From Phycisphaerales bacterium (GTDB taxonomy: Bacteria > Planctomycetota > Phycisphaerae > Sedimentisphaerales > Anaerobacaceae), in contig JAUVYV010000027.1 in assembly GCA_030602885.1 (NCBI GenBank), positions 1-48,253 of the forward strand: a stretch of DNA of 48,253 bases, in the 5' to 3' direction. Both the position numbers and the translations under genes were made by a program. The notes beneath the pieces are model-generated. The model searched no databases, was not told where the DNA came from, and was given only the letters and a program-made list of their open reading frames with translations. Positions 7,577-15,100 of this stretch are shown piece by piece. How positions within the stretch are numbered: position 1 is the first letter of the stretch; each line of letters opens with the position of its first letter.

Positions 7577-8521
7577 ATGACAAAGGAAAATTCAAAAAGA
7601 GAGAATAGTCAACGGCGGTTCAGCCAGCAGCAGTACGAGATGCTCAAACGCTGCTCAGATAAAAAAGATATGACAGAGTGGAATGAGTGGTGTGAGAAAA
7701 ATCCTAATGAAAAGATTTGGCTTGAAGGAGCAGGCCTCACCGAAGCACACTTGGAAGGAGCGGACCTCGCGTTTGCCCATCTGGAAGGAGCGTACCTCAG
7801 CAAAGCCCATCTGGAAGGAGCGGGCCTCACCGAAGCGCACCTGGAAGGAGCGGACCTCGAGTTTGCCCGTCTGGAAGGAGCGAATCTCGTGTATGCCCAT
7901 CTGGAAGGAGCGAATCTCCGGTTTGCCTATCTGGAAGGAGCGGATTTTGCAGTAGGTGTTGTTGATGGTTCAACCTTATTATGGGAATGCACTATTGACC
8001 GCGAGACGAATTTCCGCGGTGTTGGTCTGGGCGGCGTGCGGATAGACTCGAGGACAAAACAGCTTTTGGAATATAACATTAGGCGGATGAATTGGGAGGA
8101 TTGGTATAAGGGGCATGCGAAGCTGAAGTGGTTAGTGAAACCTTTTTGGTGGATGAGCGACTACGGCCTTTCGACAGGGCGGATAATCGCCACGTTTTTT
8201 GTTTTGGCGTTTGTTTTTGCGAATATTTATTACCACTGGGGGAGGATTGCTCGGCCGGGGATTGTGGAAAACCTTTTCGTTGACCATAACGGCGTTGCAA
8301 TACAGTGGTGGCTTGTTCCACTCCGGACTCTCTATTTTTCCATTGTCACCCAGACAACCCTCGGGTTCGGCGACATGTATGCAAATGCGCACAGCATATT
8401 CGGGCACATATTGTTAAGTATTCAGGTGATGTTAGGGTACGTTCTTTTGGGGGCGCTGATCACACGATTTGCGGTACTGTTTACGGCAGGCGGGCCTGCT
8501 GGTAGGATTGATGATCGATGA
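7577..8521 (+). CDS. Pentapeptide-repeat ion channel protein
   Basis: A 314-residue protein. Residues about 45-130 are a run of pentapeptide repeats of the form A(D/N/G)LxxA(H/R)LEG, which would fold as a right-handed beta-helix facing the cytoplasm. The C-terminal part has a hydrophobic helix (GRIIATFFVLAFVFANIYY), a pore region with TLYFSIVTQTTLGFGDMY, and a final helix (ILLSIQVMLGYVLLGALI). TTLGFGD corresponds to the K+ channel selectivity filter (usual TVGYGD), so this is a two-helix pore of the Ion_trans_2 type. The frame is open back to 7253, but that part is proline-rich and overlaps a possible minus-strand gene, so the ATG at 7577 is taken. Ion selectivity and gating stimulus are not known. 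Confidence 0.85.
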   Translation: MTKENSKRENSQRRFSQQQYEMLKRCSDKKDMTEWNEWCEKNPNEKIWLEGAGLTEAHLEGADLAFAHLEGAYLSKAHLEGAGLTEAHLEGADLEFARLEGANLVYAHLEGANLRFAYLEGADFAVGVVDGSTLLWECTIDRETNFRGVGLGGVRIDSRTKQLLEYNIRRMNWEDWYKGHAKLKWLVKPFWWMSDYGLSTGRIIATFFVLAFVFANIYYHWGRIARPGIVENLFVDHNGVAIQWWLVPLRTLYFSIVTQTTLGFGDMYANAHSIFGHILLSIQVMLGYVLLGALITRFAVLFTAGGPAGRIDDR

Positions 8522-8570
8522 TTGATCCCCCTGCCGGTTACCGGCGGGATAAATTATTGATGAATGTGGG

Positions 8571-8608
8571 TCCTCTGTAGCGAAGCCATAGTAGAATGCA
8601 CTCGAGGA
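8571..8608. repeat. CCTCTGT hairpin element, copy 4
   Basis: Core TCCTCTGTAGCGAAGCC and GTAGAATGCACTC. The ends pair as TCCTC/GAGGA, whereas copies 1 and 2 pair as CCCTC/GAGGG. The closing pair has changed on both sides. Confidence 0.65.
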
Positions 8609-8652
8609 TTCGGCGGGATGTGGAAGCAAGCAGAGCTTGCGGTTTTTTATAA

Positions 8653-8680
8653 CCCGCGCAATAAAATTGCGGGGCTAAAT
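8653..8680. repeat. GC-AT hairpin element, copy 1
   Basis: CCCGCGCAATAAAATTGCGG followed by GGCTAAAT. The CAAT and ATTG arms and the flanking CCCG/CGGG form a hairpin. The same element occurs at 12081-12146 (interrupted) and 12155-12182, at the front of addB. Confidence 0.7.
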
Positions 8681-8685
8681 ATTTC

Positions 8686-8756
8686 GCCTGCGGGGCAGGC
8701 GAATTTGGGAAAGTATTCCTAACGATTGCAACCCCAGGTGAAACCTGGGGCTAAAT
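8686..8756. repeat. Two-hairpin GCCTG element, copy 3
   Basis: GCCTGCGGGGCAGGC hairpin, GAATTTGGGAAAG linker, then CCCCAGGT-GAA-ACCTGGGG, a perfect 8-bp stem. The 3' stem differs from copies 1 and 2 (CCGGT/ACCGG), with both arms changed together. The rest of 8522-8944 holds GGAGGGCA tandem reiterations (about 8765-8801) and a CCGGTC-AGAA-GACCGG hairpin (8867-8882), but no gene. Confidence 0.7.
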
Positions 8757-8944
8757 ATGTCGGCAGGAGGACAGGAGGGCAGGAGGGCAGGAGGGCAGGT
8801 GGGATTGCCTACGGAGACGATTTATGGTATTGCTTGCAGGGTGCAAGTTGGTATGATGATTACTGTCCGGTCAGAAGACCGGCTGGTGTGACTGGATTGG
8901 ACTGAGCGGTGAAGTTGAGGCAAGAATATTTAGGAGGACTTGTT

Positions 8945-9694
8945 ATGAAGAGAGTAATGATAGTTGCGGGTATTCTGCTTAGTGTTTTGCTGATTGCGGG
9001 CGGTGCTTACGCGCGTGGCGGCGGCGGCGGTGGCGGCGGCGGGTCAGGCAGGCGAGCAGAAAGGGTTGAGGCAGAGAAGAAGAGGAATTCAGAAAAGTCA
9101 GAAAAGTCCGCGGAGAAGGGCAATGAGGAACAAGAGCGAGAGAGAGCGCGTATAGAGGAGGAGCGGCGTGAGCAGATTCGCGAGCGGGCGCGGGTACGAA
9201 CGCGGGAGAAGAGAGAGCAAGTGCGGAACGAGATGCGCGCGAAGGTGCGTGAGGCGAAAAAGAAGGCCGAAGGCGCCGAAGGCGCAGGGAGTGGAGGGGC
9301 AAAGGCAGAGAAGGGCAAGGGCAATGAAAAGGAAGCGGGTCGCGGGGAGGGACGTGGTCAGCAATTATCGGCGGCTGTAAGGCAAAGGGCGCATGAAGAG
9401 GCGAAGCACCGCAGGCGTGTGGCTCGGCTGAAGCGGATTCGCAAGCTTGCGAAAGCGAAAGGGGGCACGGAGGCGGTGCAGCGAGTTGATAGGCTTATGG
9501 CTAAGGAGCAGAAGCGTTACGAGGTGAAGATTGGCCGGATGAGTGAGAAGGGCGAGAGGGTTTCGGAGTCGGTGGAAAAGGCCGGGCGCGAGAAGGTGAA
9601 TATCAGGCCGCCGGGCAGAGGACGCGGTGGTGATGGTGACGATGAGCAAGAGGGTGGTGATGGTGACGATGAGCAAGAGGGTGGTGAGGAGTAG
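8945..9694 (+). CDS. Secreted Glu/Arg/Lys-rich coiled-coil protein
   Basis: A 249-residue protein. It begins with a signal peptide (KRVMIVAGILLSVLLIAGGA), followed by a run of nine glycines. Residues about 40-215 are extremely rich in Glu, Lys, Arg and Ala with heptad-like spacing, suggesting a long charged helix or coiled coil. The C-terminus contains a GDGDDEQEG motif twice in tandem. The start ATG follows AGGAGG by 7 nt. The gene is followed 59 bp later by a small lipoprotein gene and then arfB on the same strand. No family is recognised. It may be an envelope scaffold, but nothing in the sequence proves a role. Confidence 0.75.
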   Translation: MKRVMIVAGILLSVLLIAGGAYARGGGGGGGGGSGRRAERVEAEKKRNSEKSEKSAEKGNEEQERERARIEEERREQIRERARVRTREKREQVRNEMRAKVREAKKKAEGAEGAGSGGAKAEKGKGNEKEAGRGEGRGQQLSAAVRQRAHEEAKHRRRVARLKRIRKLAKAKGGTEAVQRVDRLMAKEQKRYEVKIGRMSEKGERVSESVEKAGREKVNIRPPGRGRGGDGDDEQEGGDGDDEQEGGEE

Positions 9695-9753
9695 AGGTCT
9701 TGAAGGTTGGGTAAGGTGGTCGGAACGAGGTTTATTTTTGAGAGGTTAAAGAG

Positions 9754-9969
9754 ATGTTGCGGAAAGTGGTTTTGATAATAGCGATTGCGGCGATAGTGTT
9801 TTCCGTGAGCGGTTGCAAGAGGAGCTCGGAGGAAGGGGCTTTGGGCGAGGAAGAAGTGAAGAGCGCAGCGGAGTATGAGGCGGAGGCGGAGAAGGAGATC
9901 GACGAGGAGAATATGGCAGAGGAGCTTGACAGGATAGAGCAGGAGATGGAAGCGGAAGCCGGTGGTTAG
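9754..9969 (+). CDS. Small acidic lipoprotein
   Basis: A 71-residue product with an N-terminal hydrophobic segment (VVLIIAIAAIVF) ending in the lipobox VSGC, so Cys becomes the lipidated first residue. The mature part is about 50 residues, rich in Glu and Ala and probably helical. It follows the secreted charged protein and its stop overlaps the potential GTG start of arfB by one base. Function unknown. Confidence 0.7.
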   Translation: MLRKVVLIIAIAAIVFSVSGCKRSSEEGALGEEEVKSAAEYEAEAEKEIDEENMAEELDRIEQEMEAEAGG

Positions 9970-10001
9970 TGGGCGTTTTGGCTGCGATTGTGGATGCGGC
10001 G

Positions 10002-10433
10002 ATGATTAAAGTCACGGACGATATTGCGATTGCGGAGGGGGACATTGTCTTTAAGTTTTCTCGCAGCAGCGGGCCCGGGGGACAGAATGTCAATAAGGTG
10101 AATACGCGAGTGACGCTTCTGTTTGATTTGGCGAAGTGCAATGGCTTGAGTGATGAGCAGAAGCGGCGTGTTGCGAGACGGCTGAGCGGTCGTGTCACTA
10201 AAGATGGGATTTTGCGGGTTGTTTCGCAGCGGCATCGGACTCAGAAGGCGAATCGGGAGGCGGCTTTGGAGCGATTAGTCGAGCTTTTGCGAGGGGCGCT
10301 TGCGAAGAAGCGGGTGCGGAAGCAGACTTCGGTGTCGTGTGCAGAAAAGCAAAGGCGATTAGCGGAGAAGAAAAGACGCTCTTTGCTCAAGCAGCAGAGG
10401 AAGCCGGTGTCCTCCGGTGATATTGACGGGTAG
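10002..10433 (+). CDS. arfB: ArfB-type peptidyl-tRNA hydrolase (ribosome rescue)
   Basis: A 143-residue protein of the release-factor-like ArfB (YaeJ) family, which frees peptides from ribosomes stalled on mRNA lacking a stop codon. The catalytic loop SGPGGQNVNKVNTRV (about residues 23-37) contains the GGQ tripeptide that hydrolyses the ester bond. The C-terminal tail is strongly basic (KKRVRKQ, KKRRSLLKQQRK), as needed to occupy the empty mRNA channel. Length fits the family (about 140). The ATG at 10002 is chosen because family members start 20-25 residues before GGQ. A GTG at 9969, overlapping the upstream stop, would add 11 residues and suggests possible translational coupling. Ends 35 bp before the convergent RraA-like gene. 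Confidence 0.9.
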   Translation: MIKVTDDIAIAEGDIVFKFSRSSGPGGQNVNKVNTRVTLLFDLAKCNGLSDEQKRRVARRLSGRVTKDGILRVVSQRHRTQKANREAALERLVELLRGALAKKRVRKQTSVSCAEKQRRLAEKKRRSLLKQQRKPVSSGDIDG

Positions 10434-10468
10434 TCTTTATCTGTACCTGTCGTATCCCGTCCGCTGTT

Positions 10469-11314
10469 CTATTTTACGGAGTCGTCTTCGGGCAGGCCGA
10501 GGCGTTTGTACAGGTTTCTGCGGCCTGCTTTGTCGGCATCGAGGATGGAGTGGGCGCATTCGGCGACTTCTTTTGCCTTTTCGCGTGGGACGCAGATGAC
10601 TCCGTCACCGTCGGCGACGATGACATCGCCGGGTCTTACGAGTACGCCGCCGCAGACGATGGGTCTGTTGACGGATTCGATTTCATTTCTTCCGGGTCTG
10701 ATTCCACGGCCTACTTTTCTAAAGTAGAGGGGGACTTTTTCGGTGATGATTTCGTCGGTGTCTCGTGCGGTGTTGTTTGTGACGACTCCGACACAGCCGG
10801 CAACTTTCCAGCCCATGATGTTGTTTGAGCCGATGGTGCCGACGTCGGAATCGGGGGCGTCGTCGAAGACGAGGATGGTGCCGGGTCGGATTAGTGGGGT
10901 GAAGGGTTCGGGGGTGAGGGTGTTGTATGTGGAGCTTACCCATTCATCGAACTGCTTCGTTTCCATCGCGGGTGCGTGGGGCTTATTTGTGGGGACGTAG
11001 CGGGTGGTTACGGCGACGCCGATAATGCGATGGGTGTAGTGGGTGGTGTCTTTCCAGAGGGGGTGTATTTCGGGAGACATGAGGCCTATGTTTTTGAGGC
11101 CTGCTTTGTCCATTCCGTCTGAGACGTCGGCGACGCGGAGCCGTTCGAAGAGCTTGATGATTTCGGTGTCCTCTTTTTGTGAGTAGATTTTTGTGGGAAT
11201 GAAGTTTTTGCCTTTTCTCAGTTGTTCGACGGCGGGGTCTTTCTGTTGGGTCAGTGCAGGCGCGGTCAGGATGAGCAGGGTGGTGACGGCCAGGGCGATT
11301 GTTTTGGATTTCAT
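10469..11314 (-). CDS. Secreted RraA-like family protein
   Basis: A 281-residue protein with an N-terminal signal peptide (IALAVTTLLILTAPALT). The rest matches the RraA / 4-hydroxy-4-methyl-2-oxoglutarate aldolase-like fold: RVADVSDGMDKAG near residue 60, then GWKVAGCVGVVTNNTARDTDEI around residues 165-190, which keeps the Arg-Asp pair of the divalent-metal site, and the closing GDVIVADGDGVICVP. Cytosolic relatives are metal-dependent aldolases or RNase E regulators. Export makes a role in extracytoplasmic sugar-acid breakdown conceivable, but the substrate cannot be read. Its start codon overlaps the stop of the upstream flavoprotein gene by 4 bp, indicating coupled translation. Confidence 0.85.
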   Translation of the reverse strand: MKSKTIALAVTTLLILTAPALTQQKDPAVEQLRKGKNFIPTKIYSQKEDTEIIKLFERLRVADVSDGMDKAGLKNIGLMSPEIHPLWKDTTHYTHRIIGVAVTTRYVPTNKPHAPAMETKQFDEWVSSTYNTLTPEPFTPLIRPGTILVFDDAPDSDVGTIGSNNIMGWKVAGCVGVVTNNTARDTDEIITEKVPLYFRKVGRGIRPGRNEIESVNRPIVCGGVLVRPGDVIVADGDGVICVPREKAKEVAECAHSILDADKAGRRNLYKRLGLPEDDSVK

Positions 11315-11946
11315 TTTTGGGTCTCCTTATGTGTCAGTTCGATGTCGATGGTTTTTTGGGGTGGTGGGTTGTTGGGGTCGGCGATGTTTTGGGCGAGGCG
11401 GAATGCTTCGTCGAGTGCGGTTGGGTGTTTTTGGATTTGGCCGAGGTCGTCGATTTGATTGACGAAGAGGTTTGCGGCGGGGGTGATGTCGAGTGCGTTG
11501 AGGAAGTATTTCATAGTGAGTCGGACGGAGTCGAACATTTTTTTGCCTTTTGTGGCGCCTACGGCGATGACCATAGCGCGGCGGTGTGGGGGCAACGATT
11601 CGGGAAGGGGTTTTTTGAGGACGTACTTGCGTACCCAGAAGCACTGGCAACGGTCGATGAGGATTTTTGCCTGTGAGCAGACGGTCATAAAGAAGATGGG
11701 TGTTGCGAAGATGAGGAGGTCGGCGTTGAGGATTTTTTCGATGAGCGGCTGATAGTCGTCTTCGAGGGTGCAGTCGCCTGCTTTGCAGCAGTTGTTGCAT
11801 TCGTTGCATGGGGCGATGTCGAGGTCGGCGAGGCGGATATATTCGGTTTGGGCGCCGGCGGATTCGGCGCCTTCGAGCGCGCGGCGGAGAAGCAGGTCGC
11901 TGTTTCCTTTCAGGCGTGGGCTTGTTGAGATACCAAGAGCTTTCAT
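11311..11946 (-). CDS. NADPH-dependent FMN reductase / iron-sulfur flavoprotein
   Basis: A 211-residue flavodoxin-fold protein. The N-terminal GISTSPRLKGNSDLLL is the FMN phosphate-binding loop of the FMN reductase family. PCNECNNCCKAGDC at about residues 46-59 provides clustered cysteines as in Isf-type iron-sulfur flavoproteins, which carry a 4Fe-4S cluster and FMN. FATPIFFMTVCSQAKILIDR is the second flavin-contact region. Cytoplasmic, with no signal peptide. First gene of a two-gene minus-strand unit with the RraA-like gene. Electron partners are unknown. Confidence 0.85.
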   Translation of the reverse strand: MKALGISTSPRLKGNSDLLLRRALEGAESAGAQTEYIRLADLDIAPCNECNNCCKAGDCTLEDDYQPLIEKILNADLLIFATPIFFMTVCSQAKILIDRCQCFWVRKYVLKKPLPESLPPHRRAMVIAVGATKGKKMFDSVRLTMKYFLNALDITPAANLFVNQIDDLGQIQKHPTALDEAFRLAQNIADPNNPPPQKTIDIELTHKETQK

Positions 11947-12080
11947 TACGAGTATCCTTCGGGCGTTGGGTTTTGTTACTTCATAGGGTATCGGTTGTGG
12001 GGTGGAAAAGCAATGGTGAATGTGGTAGAAGGGTTGTTTAGAGGCGGGAGTGAGAAGTTGCGGCGGTGGTGTTTTGAGGA

Positions 12081-12146
12081 CCCGCGCAATAAAATTGCCG
12101 GCCCGCCTAAGGCGGGTAAAAGGCGGACAAGATTGCGGGGCTAAAT
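12081..12146. repeat. GC-AT hairpin element interrupted by a GC-rich element
   Basis: The GC-AT hairpin element begins at 12081 and its 3' part (GGGGCTAAAT) resumes at 12137. Between them lies about 33 nt (GCCCGCCTAAGGCGGGTAAA plus AGGCGGACAAG) flanked on both sides by ATTGC (12094-12098 and 12132-12136). This is the pattern expected of a small element inserted with a 5-bp target duplication. Confidence 0.7.
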
Positions 12147-12154
12147 GTTTGAAG

Positions 12155-12182
12155 ACCCGCGCAATAAAATTGCGGGGCTAAA
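12155..12182. repeat. GC-AT hairpin element, copy 3
   Basis: Intact copy (CCCGCGCAATAAAATTGCGG then GGCTAAAT) immediately upstream of the addB start. It is read in frame with addB, so start calling from 12145 would add about 18 residues encoded by the repeat. Confidence 0.7.
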
Positions 12183-12198
12183 TGCGCGGAATGATAAT

Positions 12199-15100
12199 AT
12201 GTCGGTAGAGTTTATATTGGGCAGGAGCGGGACGGGCAAGACGCGGTATTGCGTTGCGGGGGTGGTGGAGGGTCTGTGCCGTGAGGGGGACGGGCGGGGG
12301 ATTATATTACTTGTTCCGGAGCAGGCGACGTACCAGGCGGAGCGGGCGATATTAGGTGGAGGGGAAATCAGCGGCTATCACAGGTTGAGTGTTCTGTCGT
12401 TCAGCAGGCTCGAGTATATGCTGTTAGGCAGTCGGACGGCAATGGGGTCGGTGTCGCGGATTGGGCGGGCGATGATAGTTCAGCGGATACTGCGTGAGAA
12501 GCGTGACCAATTGGCGCTGTTGGGGGCCAGTGCCGAGCGGAGCGGCTTAGGGTGGGAGATTGCGGAGGTGATTGGGGAGATTTATCGCTATGGGTATGGG
12601 GCGGAAGACTTAGAGCGGGTATCGGGTGAGCTGGAAGCAGGAAGTAAGAAGTTAGAAGTGGGAAGTGAGAATGGATCCTCTGTAGCGGGCCAAGTTAGCA
12701 GCACTCTAGGACAAGGAAGTGGGATTGCAGGATTGAAGTTCGGCGAGATTGCGCTGGTAGTGGAGGAGTATCGGCAGAGAATAGAGGGTAGGCGAGTGGA
12801 TCCGGATATTCAGTTGAAGGAGGCCTGCGAGAAGGTTGCAAAGGCGGAATGGCTGGCCGGGGCGGAGGTATGGGTGGATGGTTTTTCGGGCTTTACGGGC
12901 AGCGAATCGGCGATGCTGACGGAGCTTATGAAGGTTGCGTCGGCGAGTCATATTGCGCTGTGCCTTGAGCCGGCGAGGATGGATTTACGGGGGACGAGGC
13001 GGGAGCAGGGCGATGTGAGTATCTTTTCGCCTACGGAGCGGACTTATTATGATATTTTTGATCGGGCGAAGAAGTGTAAGTTGAAGATTAGGCGGCCTGT
13101 TGTATTGACTGGGGCCAAGAGGTTCGATGGTAGCGGTGAGCTGGCGCATATCGAAAGGGAGATTTTTTCAGGTTCGCAGAAGAAGGCGGTGTGCGGCGGG
13201 GCGGCGGGGGTGGCAAAGACAGAAGTCAGAAGTCAGAAGTCAGAAGTTAGAAGTCAGGAGTCAGGAGTCAGGAAGGCCGGCGGTGGGGACAGGTTGGAAG
13301 TAAGAAGTAAGAAGTTAGAAGTGGGAAGCGGAGATGTGGAGAATGTTCGTATTGTGTGTGCGGCGAATGCACGGGGGGAGGTGCAGTTTGTTGCGAGGCA
13401 AATACTCGAATTAGTGAGGGAGAGGGGGTATCGATATCGTGATATTGCGGTGGTTGCGTCGGATATCGGGAGTTATGAGCATTATGTGATTGCGTGTTTT
13501 GAGGACTATGGGATTCCGTTTTTTATTGATAAGTGCAAGGTGCTGAGCCGGCACCCGGTGGTCGAGTTGATATGCTCGGCTTTGAGTGTAGTGACGGAGG
13601 GCTTTTCGAGCAGCGATGTTTTTGCATATCTGAAGACGGACCTTGCAGGCGTTGAGCGGGAGATGGGTGATTTGTTAGAGAACTATTGCGTTGCGTTCGG
13701 GGTGAGGGGGGCGGACTGGGTGCGGGAGAAGGGGTGGGAGTTTGCCGGTGGAGACGATGCGCGCTTCGATGAGGCGAAGGTCAACGAGATTAAAGGGCGG
13801 GTGCGGGGGCCTTTGGTAAAGCTGGCCGAGCGGTTAGGGGCAGGTGAAGGTGAGGGGATTTGTGCAAGGGAGTTTACAGAGGGGGTATTTGAGTTTTTGG
13901 ATGAGCTTGGGGTAAGCGGTACACTTGCAGGGTGGATTGAGCAGGCGAGCGATGGTGGGGACATTGGTGCCCGCCAAGGGAAGGGCGGACAAGCTGCGGA
14001 TGAGCATGGTCAGTTCTGGGAAAGGTTTGTGGATGTGTTTGACGAGCTTAGCGAGGCGTTCGAGGAGTGTAAGTTAGTTTGCGAGGATTATCTTTCGATA
14101 TTGAAATCTGCGTTTTCCGAGATGACGATGGCGTTTATACCGCCTACGCTTGACCAGGTTTTAGTCGGTTCGATAGAACGGAGCAGGCATCCGGATTTGA
14201 AGGCGGTGTTTTTGCTTGGTGCGACGCAGAAGGAGTTTCCCGTGCCGATTGAGTCGGTGGGTATCTTAGGTGACGAGGACAGGGCTTTGGCTGAGCGGGC
14301 GGGGATGGAGCTTGGGAGCAGCAGGCGTGAGAGCATGGTGGAGAGGCAGTACCTTGCGTATATCGCGTTCACGCGGGCATCGGAGTATTTGTGTGTGACG
14401 TATCCGGCGGTTAATGAAAAAGGCGGCGGGGTTGTTCGGTCGCAGTTTGTGGATAGTCTGGAAGGGCTTTTTGAGAATCTGCAGGCCGAGTCGATCGGGG
14501 CCGAGGAGATTTGCGTTGAGCGGATTTACAGTGCGAGTGAATTAGAGGATATGCTCTGCTGCGGGCTTGGGAGAGATGCAGAGGCGCAAACGGGCGCGCA
14601 TGGCGAGTTGTTGGCTGCAATGTGCGGTGATGCGGAGCTTGGTGAGCTGGCCCGGAGGGTGACAAGCGCGATAGGTTACGAGAATCGTGCTGAGTTAGGT
14701 GCGGAGGTGGTGGGAGGACTTTTCGGTAAGTGCCTGCGGAGCTCGGCGAGCCGACTTGGTACGTTTGCGAGGTGTCCGTATCAGTATTTTTCGCGGTATG
14801 TTCTGGATTTGAAAGAGCGGGCGGAGTTTAAGTTGGAGCCATTGGACGTAGGGGACTTTTATCATCGGGTGCTGGATGCGGTCGTCAAGAGATTGGTTGC
14901 GGAGAAAAAGGATATAGCGGCTGTCGAGGAGGGGCGGCTTGTGCAACTTGTGCGGGAGGTGACAGGGCAAGTAATGGAGAGCGATTCGTTCATGGTGAAT
15001 TTTGGCCGGCACGGCGGTCATAATGCGTTTGTTTTGAATTGTGCGTGCGAGAATGTGGAGCGGTGCGTTACGGCTGTAGCTGAGATGATACGGGCGGGTG

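Noticed and set aside
12145-12198. Upstream in-frame start for AddB adding 18 residues
   Set aside because: The added codons are the GC-AT hairpin repeat; the Walker A region normally begins a few residues after the ATG at 12199.
12643-13325. CRISPR-like array suggested by GAAGT reiterations
   Set aside because: Units are short, degenerate, contiguous without spacers and lie inside a reading frame.
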